In this document: one piece after another, positions 12,401-23,363 of the stretch
Layout of the letters: each line of letters starts with the position of its first letter
Numbering within the stretch: the stretch's first letter is position 1
From: Hyaloscypha bicolor E
Lineage: Eukaryota; Ascomycota; Leotiomycetes; Helotiales; Hyaloscyphaceae
Reading direction: 5' to 3'
DNA: 64,000 nt
Assembly (NCBI RefSeq): GCF_002865645.1
Contig: NW_020194684.1
Location: 3,883,952-3,947,951, forward strand
The notes under the pieces: model-generated
Seen by the model: only the letters and a program-made list of their open reading frames with translations
Databases searched by the model: none
Told to the model about the DNA's origin: nothing
Translations under genes and position numbers: made by a program

Positions 12401-15400
12401 CTACATATCCGCCCCTTTCTCAAGCAACAGCCGGACTACCGCCTCATGCCCTCTCCTAGTCGTCGAGTGTAGCACCCTCGCTCTAGTATTATCTTTAGCA
12501 TCAATATTCACCTTGCGCTCTAGAAATAGCCGGACCACCTCTTTGTGCCCGTTGAAGGCCGCCCACGATAGCGGCGTCCGTCCATCTTTGCCTTTCGACT
12601 CTGGATTAATACCCTCTTGCTCTAGCAATAGTCGAACTGTTGCTTCGTGCCCGTTCTCGGCTGCAAGGTGCAGCGCTGTTGTCCCATCTTTATCCTTTAC
12701 TGCGATATTGGCCCCTTTCTCGAGCAGTAGCTCGATAACTATCTCATGACCATTCTCTGCAGCAAATAATAAAGCAGTCCAGCCAACTTTATCTTTCGAC
12801 TCTAGATCGATACTATTCTGCCTTAATAGTAGCCGGACCACTGCCTCGTGCCCCCAGCTAGCTGCACAGTGTAATGCTGTCGCTCTATCGTTATTCCTTG
12901 CCCCTATATCTGCCCCTTTATCGAGCAGTAGCTGGATAACTATCTCATGACCTTTCTGTGCAGCAAATAATAAAGCAGTCCAGCCATCATTATCTTTCGA
13001 CTCTAGATCAATACTACTCTGCCTTAATAGTAGCTGGACCACTGCTTCGTGCCCGTTCTCGGCTGCAAGGTGCAGTGCTGTTGTCCCATCTTTATCCTTT
13101 ACTGCGATATTGGCCCCTTTCTTGAGCAGTAGCTGGATAACTATCTCATGACCATTCTCTGCAGCAAAAAATAAAGCAGTCCAGCCAACTTTATCTTTCG
13201 ACTCTAGATCGACACTACTCTGCCTTAATAGTAGCTGGACCACTGCTTCGTGCCCGTTCTCGGCTGCAAGGTGCAGCGCTGTTGTCCCATCTTCATCCTT
13301 TACTGCGATATTGGCCCCTTTCTCTAGCAGTAGCTTGGCGACCACCCCGTCCCCGTCCTCGGCCGCAAGGTGCAGCGCAGTCACTCCATTATGATCCTTC
13401 GCTACGACGTCAGCCCCCATCTCTAGCAGTATCTGTACCACAACTACTCGGGCTCCCCGTCCGGTCGCAATTAATAGTGGAGAATCTCTAGATTCATTTA
13501 TTGCGTTGACGTCAGCCCCAGCTCCGAGCAATAGCTGTAGAACGGCGTCGTTCCCGCAACGGGCAGCAGGATGCAATGCCGTCTCTCCATAGCCAGTCTT
13601 CATCAAGACATTTACCTTCTTCTCTAACATCACTGAAATAATATCCCTCAAGCCAAAATAAGCAGCCAGCCATAATCTGTGAACAGCATGCAGCGAGTGT
13701 TGACTGTCTTTGAATCGTTTGTGTCTCTGGTTTTGCTCACCAGGTGGCTTGCGGATGTCCTGATGGATGATTTGAATAGAGCAGGAGACTTTCGAATCTT
13801 CCTCGAGAAAACCTAGCACTAAGTCTTTCGTGCTTTCTGCGAGATCCTGGCTGAAGTGATTTCCCCAATACATAGCTGCATATTTAAGGAATGGGTACGT
13901 TTGGAGTCGCTTCTCTAACTCCTCGTCACTGGCGCAAGGACCTTCCTTAAAGATATCGAACGATAGGTACGTCAAACAAATGGTCGCTATGTCTGCCTGG
14001 GCGTGTGGGAAATGTTTGAGGCCTTGGCGCTTGAAGTATTCTTCGGCTGTATGATGTACCAAAATGATTGTCTGGCTTTCCCGTTGAATAGTGACTAAGC
14101 CAGCGCAAACAGAGAGTAATATCTCTTCATCTGGAAAGCCATCTTCATCCAGGTTATGGTCACCAGGCCTAATCGCTAGCGCGTTTTGGATTTCCCTTAC
14201 TGCCAACGGTCTGTAGGAATAGCTGATCCAGTATAAAACCTTTCTAGCTAGCTCAAACTCGTCGGAGCTCTGGGCCCTGATTCTCTCCATAGCTCCATCG
14301 TATGTTGCATCCAATCCTTCTGGCAAAGAATTTAGAGCCTCTTTAAGGCTACGTGAATTGGTCTTGCTTATTAACGACTCCAGATACAGGAAAGCCAGTA
14401 GAAACCTTTACAAATTGCGTTAGTGGGCATTTGGATACCTGCCAAAGATATATGCGGGTACAAGACAAACTCACATCCCTTTAGCCTTTCCAAGGATAGT
14501 ATGTTTGATAACTTCACATAAGGTTGCATCCTTTTCAGCGAACCTTTTTATTCGATTTGATCTTGACATGCGCTCTTCAAGATATTTTTTTATATCTGAA
14601 TCATCGGCTCGCACATCCAGACGAGTAGCATTTCGCAGCTCACTCTCAATTGGTATATTCCGAGAGGTGATTAAGACACTCACGCGTTTCAACTTTCCGA
14701 TTTCTTCCAGTAAGCTCTGCCTGGCTTGGTCGGCTTCTGGGCATTCATCCAAGGCATCGATGACGATACAGACTTTAGAGAAGCAATCTGCTGCAGCTTG
14801 AGCCAGTTTTGTGCATTCGCCCTGTGTTGGTCGTGTATTGGTTCGGCTGTGACCTTTATGCAAGGCTGTCAATTCTCGTTGTAGAATTGGTTTCTGAAGG
14901 ACAAGCTGGTGCAGTAGATTTGCAACCAGATTAACCGGTGTCTGTTTCGATACATCCTTATAGTTACAGTATATGTATGCAATTCCAATGTCAAGGTTCT
15001 CCCGATTTCTCTGTAAAGAATCAATAACGAACGAACTAAACTCGCCAAATTAGTTTCTGTAGAGCCAGTGCTGATGTAGGGATGGTGCATTACGCGAGCA
15101 CAGTCTTGCCGATACCAGCTATGCCTTAGTTAGCGGGTTTCCTGTCAACAAGCAGAGCTAGTCAGGTTAGCTGTCATACGTTCTCCACAACACCACAAAA
15201 TTTCTCCTGTGCTACTCATCCACTTCTTGAATTCAGTCGTCCCGAGCAGCCAGTATCCTAGCCTATCTTGTCGGCCCTTGAGGCTAAAAGTGTCCTGTTG
15301 TTTTTTTTCGAATTCCCCGGCAAGTGGCGAGAGCCATTTATAGATCTTCTGAAGGCTTTCATCTGAGGAACGATACCGTCAGCAAAAAAATCTTTGAAAA

Positions 15401-16463
15401 CGGAAAAGGTTAACAGCAGATCTGTACCGCTGTGAAAGGAGACCAGTTCATCAACCCCAGTCCTTGCTTGGGCCAAGTCGTCTTTAACGCTTCCAAAATC
15501 CTCGGTCAGCCGTCTTAGTGGACTATCAATATGCTCGAGAAGGCGCTTCAACTCTGTGTGTCTCTCGACCTGATCTGAGTTCGGTCAGCCCAGAGGAACT
15601 GTTACGAGGATTCCCCTATCAAAACCAGACTGACCTTGCACGCCAACGAGAGCTAAACAACGATCAACGGTTTCCTGCGCAGTGGCAATGGCGCCAAAGT
15701 ACGGGTCGAGGTCTGAACTTGCAAGGAGTCCACTTTTAATGATACGCTCTATCCGTTCCTGTAAGCAGAAAACCTGAAGTTGAAACATCTATACTGACTT
15801 GCAGAGTTTTGATCGAAATAGCTCTTTGCTTTCGAGAGATAGATCATGATAGCCGCGTACAACTGAACCAAGGCTCGTTTAAGCTCGTCGGTTGCGGTCG
15901 AAGCAGACTGCAGGCAGACGTGTTCAAAAATGGCACAGCGACAGATGATTTCAGATATTGAAGCTGCGCCATCGACTAGAAAGGCAAATTTCGTGTAGTC
16001 ATTGACCGCAATCTGGGTACATCTTAGCAATGTTTTCTATGTTTTGATGCCACAGACCTGTAGAAGAAATCGGACGCCAGCCCAGGGAAGTGCAGTATGG
16101 ACTGGGTCATACTGAAGAGCGGCATCCCCAACCTGCTTGAAGAGATCGACACATTTGACAACCTTGCCAAACAAGTCTATGAATACAATTGTCTCTCCAC
16201 TCTTTCGGGTATATCGCCATCTTTTATTAACACACTCTCGCCTCGACGTTTCAGTAAGCGTGAGAAGGTCTGACAAGATGTTGAGTTTGTCTGGACAGCT
16301 AAAGTTGATGTTCCTTCTGTCTTCGTTGCTTAACTTGGCGGCTGCACATGCCCACAGGTCGTTACTATAAGTCGGAGCGACAAATTCAGCCGAGCCTCGC
16401 CCCAAAACAAAGGTTGGATGGAACTCACGTGCCGGGCCTCAGCGCTAGTGTTGAAATCATCAT
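12401..16463 (-). CDS. NACHT-ankyrin NLR (STAND NTPase), nine exons
   Basis: Fungal NOD-like receptor. Exons: 16463-16429, 16364-16058, 16012-15799, 15748-15635, 15574-15428, 15362-15180, 15118-15094, 15035-14475 and 14405-12401; they sum to 3591 nt (1196 aa) with all phases consistent. The N-terminal ~280 residues (NDLWACAAAKLSNED, PWAGVRFLLQIAVND, KRIIKSGLLASSDLDPYF) match the fungal NWD/NACHT N-terminal helical domain. The Walker A motif GEPGIGKT (residues ~332-339) is assembled across two introns. Walker B is CIVIDALDECP (~428) and sensor-like VSVLITSRN follows. A helical segment containing FLLAFLYLESL precedes about 13 ankyrin repeats (~765-1196). Such proteins act in heterokaryon incompatibility or xenorecognition, with ankyrin repeats as the ligand-sensing part. 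The neighbouring DUF7580 gene could be a partner (inference). Three introns are only 45-58 bp. Confidence 0.88.
12597..13400 (-). repeat. 201-bp tandem repeats encoding paired ankyrin modules
   Basis: The phrase GACTCTAGAT or a close variant recurs at 12597, 12798, 12999 and 13200, exactly 201 bp apart (67 codons: one 33-residue plus one 34-residue ankyrin repeat). Between units most differences are scattered single bases. This is a higher-order periodicity above the single ankyrin repeat, indicating amplification or concerted evolution of two-repeat blocks inside the NLR gene. Confidence 0.9.
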
Positions 16464-18617
16464 GTCAGAGCATTAATTTTGCTTGGGAGAGCAGATGCAA
16501 ATCCTAAATCTATGGGAGAACACTTTGACTTAAGCTTGGCTGCTGCTGATGCGTTCCAAAGTTCCAGCTGACATGCTGCGCCTAGGCAGACACACCGCCA
16601 CAGCCAATTTCATTACTACGTGGGCCAATTGAATCACAGCTTATCACAGCACAATATTTCTGGTCGCTCATGAGAAGGGGGCAAGCCCGTAGCCTTGCGA
16701 AGTGTATTCCTTTATTCAATTTAAAAATACGTAGCATAGAACCTACAAAATTGCATGAATTCATAAGAGCGGAAGTCGATATTTGTCATGGGTAGTGCTA
16801 TATGCATAAAGTCTGTCCACCGGAAGTGTTCGTGAAGGCCCAAAACTATTTACTGGAGTTGATTGGCAATCATGTCATAGCTTTTTATTCTACACTCGTT
16901 ATATATTATCGGATTGGATGTAATTAGGAAAACGAGGCCCGAAGCACATCCAATCGCAATCGTCTGCTCTATTGAAGATGTAGGTCGATATCCTGGAGCC
17001 TCGGGGTCGAGCCCGGAAGGCTGTGCGGTAAGCCAGAGATGGAGCGAATCTATGGCTTCGACAGACATTTAGAATCGTGGTGGGACGTCGGGAATTGTTG
17101 CTGGAGTGAACACGACTGTGTGCCGTCTGTTCTTGACATAATTTCGCTGATTGTGAGTCGGTAGTATGATAACTGGTTTGCTGGCTCAAAATCGTGGGGG
17201 AAAACGCCGCTGAGATTGCCTGGGTCTGGCGCAGTTGGGTTTCTGCCTTTATTTCACCCAGACTCCCAACTCGTGCAGACCGCCAATATGTCAACCGCAG
17301 ATGCGACGACTCTCACCTGTACGTGATACATCCTACGAACCTTAGTACTCCTAGGAGTATCTGCAGAGCCGGGATAGAGAGTCACGGTGGAGCTGGAATG
17401 GTGCGTTAGGGTGTGTTGTGTCGTCACGTGACCTCTTAACGCGGCACACAGTATCTTAGTTCTCGAGCATCCCCGCTCCTTCTTCTCTCTTTAGACGTAC
17501 ATACACACCCGAATACAGCTGTTTCCCACGAGAACACCAGCTATAGGGGTCGTGATAGGGTTGTTGTTGAGGCTTCTCCGACATGAGGGCCGCCGTGACG
17601 CGAGGCCACCCAGAACAGAGGTCCCCCGCCAATATGGGTACGAAACCGTGAAAATGTAAACCCCCTCCCGGAGTGTCGATTAGGTGCAGGGGTATTAACG
17701 ACTTGTGATTGGCTACCTAAGCTCTTTACGTAAATAGCATGCCATGGCCCAAAGTGGTTTCTTGCTCTTTCCAGACTAACCTAGATGTTCCTTTTCCCTT
17801 AGTCAACGGATATCCGCTGGTTGACTTATCTTTGGTAGCGTAAATGTAACATGTTTATTCAGTAGCTCAAAATTATGGACCAATTCATCCAACTCCACGA
17901 CAACATGTCTATACACTGGGGAGCCCAACATTCAGTATTCATAATTTAAGCGAGGACATAAAAGCAAGAAGAGGCGGACGGGGAATGTGCAACCCATGTG
18001 CGAAGTCCAGAAGAACCAACTGATGTGTGTGCCTCCTCCCCCTAGTTTCTTCTCGCTGCCGCGCTGAGGGAGTACCGTATTAAAGGGCAAGCAATATGCA
18101 GAGCAAGGAAGTCTAATGAGGTACTGTTCTGCTTGTGGTTCAGGAATCATCGAGCGAGTGGCAGTGACAAGGACAGAAAGAATGACAGCAAACTAACACA
18201 TCAGACGAAATATCTACACTGAGGGTCAAGCATACTGCATATTACCCTCATTGTTTCAGGTGGCCTCGGTCGCCCTTGCGTAGTTGAATGCCAGGCTTGT
18301 CCTAGAAGACAGAATATATAGATATTGACATGTCCATCTTGTACCTTGAGGGAAGTTCTTTTGATGCTTCTGTGTCGCGATGCGAACGAGAATCAGTCAC
18401 ATTTTATATGTGAGATAAAGCGTCGGTAAGATACAGAGTGACTATCATTAAGTCCACACTGTGATCCAGAGGCATAACAGAGTCGTGATATGAATGAAAG
18501 AAGACCCAAGCGAGAAACTTTTCTCTACTCGTGACTTAAGAAAATGCCCAATTAAACATTATCAACAGCGAAAACAAACTTCAAATCTCCGACCAGTCCT
18601 TCCTCCCATAATTTTCC
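16464..18617. other. gene-poor stretch upstream of the NLR; contains inverted repeat arm B
   Basis: About 2.15 kb with no convincing gene. The NLR promoter should lie at 16464-16800. A palindromic GTCACGTGAC occurs near 17423. The only recognisable content is the inverted partial copy of the DUF7580 gene 3' end at 17782-17915. No coding sequence matching the rest of that gene was seen beside it. Confidence 0.5.
17782..17915 (-). repeat. inverted repeat arm B (truncated copy of DUF7580 3' end)
   Basis: The reverse complement of 12181-12325 with few differences. Similarity fades at both ends, so this is a fragment rather than a second gene. It lies 1.3 kb upstream of the NLR start, so the NLR is bracketed by inverted copies of its neighbour's 3' end. 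Confidence 0.88.
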
Positions 18618-19869
18618 TCAATACCTATCCAATGCCCTCAGGAGCCCAGGTCCTCTATTCCCAAGTCTACCCGCGCCCAGCAAGTCCCTTCCACCCAATC
18701 CCACCCCGAAGCTTCCCAACCCGTCTCTCATATCAACACCAAGAAACTCAAACAAATTTCTCAGTTTCTGTTCGCGTACTCGATCGGTGTCGTTCAATCT
18801 GTCGTTTAATCCGAGGGGCCGCCCGAGGGAGAGGCCGCTGAGGGTAGACCGTCCAAGGTTGAGGCTGAGGTTGTCGCGTGAGTAACCATCGCGGGGAAGA
18901 CCGTAGGATTGGAGGATGTGGTCGAGTGTGCTTGCTATTGACCAGTGATTAGCTTGGAGGTATAGGACGATGGGGAGGAAGGAGGAGGAGATGATATTGG
19001 GGGATGGTGAGCAGAGACGTACAGTCCATAACAAAAAACTCCTCAAGTCTCCTCGGGCGTTCGAATTCCCTTGGGTAGCGGCCAGCGTCGGCGCCACTGT
19101 CCGAGATCTTGGGGTGTATCTCAGCATGCATCATACGCGGAGTGACATGGCTGTTGGCGATTTGGACGACGAGATTCATTCTGAAAGCTTTATTAGCTTG
19201 GCGAGATGAAAAGGGGTGGGCATTGAAGTATTCTTACCGTCGAACATACTCCTCAAGTTCCACATCCCCCAGCCTTCTGTCATCGGACAGGCTACCAATA
19301 CCTCTGAACCCACCGAGTCGGAGGCCACGATCTCTGTAATAATCTGGCTCACGTAATTCCCTCAAGATCATATCAAGGGCCACCTCAACGGCCGCCCGAA
19401 GTTCCTCTGGTCGGATGTAGTTTCCATAAAGGCCAACCATCCTGGGCAAGTAGGGGTGAAAATGTACGCAATCGGCGGGTAGTTCGCGGTAGGGGATAAG
19501 TTCTGGATACAGAATGGGTTCTGGGTAGGGAAGGACGATAGGTTCTGGATATGGGGATATTTCAGGGTGGTGAACAACTTGGCGAGGTTGAACGGATATC
19601 AGCGGTGGAGATCTTGGTCGATAATGTACGAGGGGGTGAGTTTCGAGAGGTTCCTCCGGTCTGGGGAGGGGTATAAGAGGTAAAGGGAGATCTGGCTCTG
19701 GCGGAGGTGGCGACGGGGGAATGAAGATTGGGGCTGCAGGAGGCAGTGCGGCAAAATCAGGAACGTCGTACACGGACTCTCGGTGATGTCGATATGTGCG
19801 ATGTGGTCGACGGTATAGAACTTTGTTTCGGTGCGTCAGACAGAGAAATGGCAAACACGAGGAAATCAT
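18618..19869 (-). CDS. unrecognised proline-rich protein
   Basis: Not recognised. A three-exon model (19869-19238, 19180-19023, 18934-18618) uses a 57-bp GTAAGA...TTTCAG intron and an 88-bp GTACGT...ATAG intron. It totals 1107 nt (368 aa) with phases that fit. The first exon encodes a proline-rich region (PPSPPPPEPDLPLPLIPLP) and a series of YPEP-like segments, then VHFHPYLPRMVGLYGNYIRP and a helical part. Exon 2 gives HAEIHPKISDSGADAGRYP. Exon 3 starts STLDHILQSYGLPRDGYS and ends in a Gly/Leu/Arg-rich tail. No transmembrane helix or catalytic motif is apparent. The start is uncertain: another ATG 24 bp upstream (19893) in a different frame would encode MEFLDTAWHDFLVF. The consistent splicing argues for a real gene. 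Confidence 0.55.
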
Positions 19870-20861
19870 GCCAGGCAGTATCAAGAAATTCCATCGTCAG
19901 CTTGACTATATAGGGTCTCCGTGGCTCAAACGTCACACAATTGCACAAACCATTTCTTGGCAATCATCAAGTCAACAACCTCGAGGGGGCTTCGCCCCAG
20001 CAAGCATCGGAACCTGACGACAGCGCATCCAACTTGATAAGGAAGGTTTGATGTGTGGCACAAAGACATTGATCTTCTATGGACTGGGGAGAGCGTAGCT
20101 TGCACTTGGTGTTCAGAGTCAGACGGGAGCTTGCATAGTTCGCCTTGAATCACCGCGAGAGATGATGAACTGATTGGGAACCAACGAGGCTGTCTGAAAT
20201 CAGCGTTTGACGGGTTTGTATCATCCTGGATTCGAGAGTTTTTGATGAATGGTCCGCACAAATGACATGACATTGGCCACAGCCAAAGGGCATGTTACAT
20301 GCAGATCGAGGACGAGAACGGAGACGGTGAGCAGAGACTTGTCTGGAACTGCCCAGAATCGTCGAATCATAAAAGTGTTCAATGTTTGGTGGCATGGCAG
20401 CGCGGCACTATTCCGTACTGCTGGTACCTCCGTCCAACTTGGGTAACGCTCAAGAGATGAATCAGCAGGACGGAGGCAAAAATTTCTCCACCCAGAGCCG
20501 CACAAGATCCAACAATGGATGTGTCCCAGGTCGCCGGAACGGATTTGGTGGAGTGACTACTTTTTGACCAGTCTCATACTCATCACCCAGTCCGTCATAT
20601 CGCCGGATTCTCGGTGCGAAAGCGGCCACGCGGCTGTTCCCTCGCTCAAATCCTGACATCTTTCAAGAGAATGCTCTGCGTATCGTTTTTAGTAATGTTT
20701 GTGCTGATCCAGCGGCCGAAAATGATGTCGACAGCCGCTGTTTTCTGGAACGCGTGTTCGATCTGGAATTTGCTCAAGGCATGTGAACCATGGGATGAAC
20801 TCTGTGAGAGGAAGTGTCGCTGTGGATGGTAGTCAAATGTGCTGTACAGTGTCAAGATAAA
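19870..20861. other. stretch with overlapping short minus-strand ORFs, unresolved
   Basis: About 1 kb between the proline-rich gene and APN1. Several overlapping minus-strand frames of 60-115 codons exist, but I could not splice them into one product. The most gene-like piece is listed separately at 20462-20659. Confidence 0.35.
20462..20659 (-). CDS. short hypothetical ORF
   Basis: A 65-codon ORF beginning MSGFERGNSRVAAFAPRIR and ending VRLWVEKFLPPSC. The composition looks protein-like (a basic N-terminus followed by a Pro-rich stretch and an amphipathic end), and it could be a first exon. I recognise no family and found no convincing downstream exon. It may be a chance ORF. Confidence 0.25.
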   Translation of the reverse strand: MSGFERGNSRVAAFAPRIRRYDGLGDEYETGQKVVTPPNPFRRPGTHPLLDLVRLWVEKFLPPSC

Positions 20862-22457
20862 TCAATGACTACATCCTCCCTCGCTGGCATCAGAGTCACC
20901 ATCATCTTCCGTCTTGGCATTCTTCTTTTTCTTCGGGGATGCCTTCTTGAACATCGAGTCGAGGGTCTTTTGCTGTTTCTTGTCCGCCTGACCTTGAAAC
21001 TTCTTCCGCTCCTCGGCCCCCAAATCTTGCAGGCGTTGTTCCTCTGTTTTGAAATTCTCAGTATCCGGATCTGCACCAATGAGGCCTTCCAGAAGTTTGA
21101 TCTCTGTGGCCCACACTGATTTGTCCTCGACAACCTTGCCATCTGTGCCCTTCTTCTCGATAGGTGTCTCGAGAACCATTGGAAGATCTTGGAAAGGGGT
21201 GAAATTTAGAACATTGTGAAAGGCTCTCAGTCCAAGAAATCCAGTTCCGATATTCGCGTGCAGATCCCGATGTGATGCAAATGGAGCTTTGCTATCATTG
21301 AGATGGAGAGCTTTCAGATATGGCATCCCAACCACGGCTGAAAAGTTGTCCATCGTTTTCTTGAATACCTCGGGTGACCTCAGATCGTACCCTGCGGCGA
21401 AAGTGTGGCAGGTGTCGATACAAACACCGACACGCGATTTGTCCTCGATGAGAGCAATGATGTCCCGAAGATCCTCCCATGTGGAACCAATCACATTTCC
21501 ACCCCCAGCCATGTTCTCGAGCACTGTAACCACAGTCTTAGTTGCCTTATGTGCTTTATTTAGCTGGGCAGCAATTCGTGCAATGGCCTCCGGACGTGGG
21601 TTCTTCCCTGTGTTGCCGGGATGAAAGTTGTAAAGTTTAATACCTAGTGCCTCACATCTTTGGAGATCATCCACGAAACACGTATATGCTTGATCGGCCT
21701 TCTCAGGTTCGGCTTGGGCAAGATTGACAAGATATGAGCCGTGTGGAAGGACATGCTTTCCAGCATCGTATTTGTGCTCTGCGCAGAATGCTTTGAATTG
21801 GTCGCGAGCTTCGGGGGCGAGGGGAGGGCTGGCCCATTTACGCTGTGATTTGAGAAACAGAGCGAAGGAGTTTCCACCGATTTGAAGGGAATTGTTTATA
21901 GAATTTTGTACACCTGCGGCACATTAGGGACTGATCGGACAATGCAGTGTGACAGAGTACTCACCACCAGCCGCACTGACATGAGCCCCGATGTGCATAG
22001 CTTTCTTCAGAGCTCCAATCGCGGTCCTTTCAGCGAGCGGCATTGCTTCAGCTTCCTTTTCTTCCTTTGTCTTCCTCTTCTTCTTGACCTTATTGTCGTC
22101 GGCTCCCTCCTCCTCGTCGTCGTCCTCTGTTTTGGCCTTGCGTTTCGCAGGGGCCTTCTTTGGTTTCGATGCTGGATCTCCCTCGAGGGCAGTCTTGGCC
22201 TTCACTTTGTTGACCTTGGCCTTTGCTGGAGACTTCGCAGGCGCTGCGGTATCTTCCTCCTCCGAGTCGGCTTCTGCCTTAACTTTTTTGTAGCCTTTTG
22301 TAGGTGTCGTCTTCTCGGCTTGGGTGACCACTTCAGTGGACACAACCGTCACTGCTTTACGAACTTTTTTGGGCGTGGAAACCGGGACGACGGCCGTCTC
22401 GATGATTTCTTCGTCCAATTCCGTGTAATCGATCTTGCGGGTCGTTCTGCGAGACAT
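20862..22457 (-). CDS. APN1: AP endonuclease, endonuclease IV family
   Basis: Cleaves DNA 5' to abasic sites in base excision repair, in nucleus and mitochondria. Two exons (22457-21965, 21913-20862) flank a 51-bp GTGAGT...GCAG intron in phase 1, giving 514 aa. The first ~150 residues are a charged, Lys/Glu-rich, probably disordered nuclear extension. The catalytic barrel begins MHIGAHVSAAGGVQNS. Zinc-binding signatures are visible in order: HGSYLVNLA, VLENMAGGG (Glu), VCIDTCHTFAAGYD (Asp and His), HLNDSK, SHRDLHANIG and VLETP. These are the metal ligands of endonuclease IV. The C-terminal ~60 residues are Lys-rich. A clear housekeeping gene. Confidence 0.95.
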
Positions 22458-22897
22458 TGCTGATGCTTCAATGCGTTGTGGTTTGATGATGCTTTGAGAG
22501 CAGTAAAAACGCGAAGCTTACGCGTGGATTCCTCGAGAAGGATACGGCACGTGATAACCAATGCACTTTGACCCCTTTTGCGAAATTGAAACATCTCTTT
22601 TATGTTCTAGTGTGTTGAGGATGGGTTGTTCTTCGATTTACTTCACCAATTTGTTTTTCGGATATTTCAAGAGCAGGGAAGGGGTGAGTTCTCGATAGTT
22701 TCCTCGAGGAGTTCTCCTTCCAGAAGCTGCGAGGAGTCTCTTGGCCCTGTCCTTCCTCCTTCATCCACTCCATCTCTCCAACTTCCTTCGCTGCAATCAC
22801 GTCCCGCTTGATCAGCACTCCAAATGCTCCAGTCACTAGCGAAATCGCTGCTGCACTAGCACTATTATGGCTAGCTTAGGCTGTCCCTGCTTCCGCC
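22458..22897. other. APN1 upstream region
   Basis: 440 bp between the APN1 start and the MITE. It holds pyrimidine-rich DNA and a 78-codon minus-strand frame that lacks an ATG at its 5' end and has no recognisable motif, so it is not called as a gene. Confidence 0.4.
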
Positions 22898-23157
22898 CTC
22901 TTCGGGGACGAAAAAAGTGGCCGGTTTTGGCCCGTGCTTCTCGCCAGAGACCCTTACTTTAGTAATATCAAAACTTCCACAAAACTTGATTCAATTATCT
23001 AAAACTTGATTTTTGGTACTCTTAAGAAGCCAAACTGTCTTTCTATTAATTTTTGGAAATTTCAATCAAGTTTTATAGTTGTTCTTTGAGCCTGAAAGTA
23101 ATGTGTTGTTTCGGTGGGCACGGACCAATATCAGCCACTTTTTTCGTCCCCGAAGAG
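22898..23157. mobile_element. MITE, 260 bp, with ~40-bp terminal inverted repeats and 5-bp target duplication
   Basis: The left end (22898-22938) and the reverse complement of the right end (23117-23157) both begin CTCTTCGGGGACGAAAAAAG and stay similar for about 40 bp. The element is flanked on both sides by CCGCC (22893-22897 and 23158-23162), which fits a target-site duplication. The interior is AT-rich and non-coding. It is a non-autonomous DNA transposon lying between APN1 and the HET gene. The superfamily is not determined. Confidence 0.8.
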
Positions 23158-23363
23158 CCGCCTCCCTAATACTAAGGTGTCGGCCATGAATTCCGACTAG
23201 AACACGTAAAGTCTTTCAGTAATACACAATAAATTTTCCACTTATCTAAAAGTAGTTCACGCCTCGTATGGCATAGGGCGTACACATATTTCATAATCAA
23301 AATACCTTCAATCTAATTATCTTATTAATTACTAAATCCTGTTGTTAATCACCTTTTATTCTT

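Noticed and set aside
16899..17294. 131-codon minus-strand ORF upstream of the NLR
   Set aside because: No motif, ordinary composition for random sequence, and no splice-compatible neighbours.
22600..22836. 78-codon minus-strand ORF upstream of APN1
   Set aside because: Starts at a GTG with no upstream ATG before a stop, and has no recognisable motif; it is probably promoter sequence read by chance.
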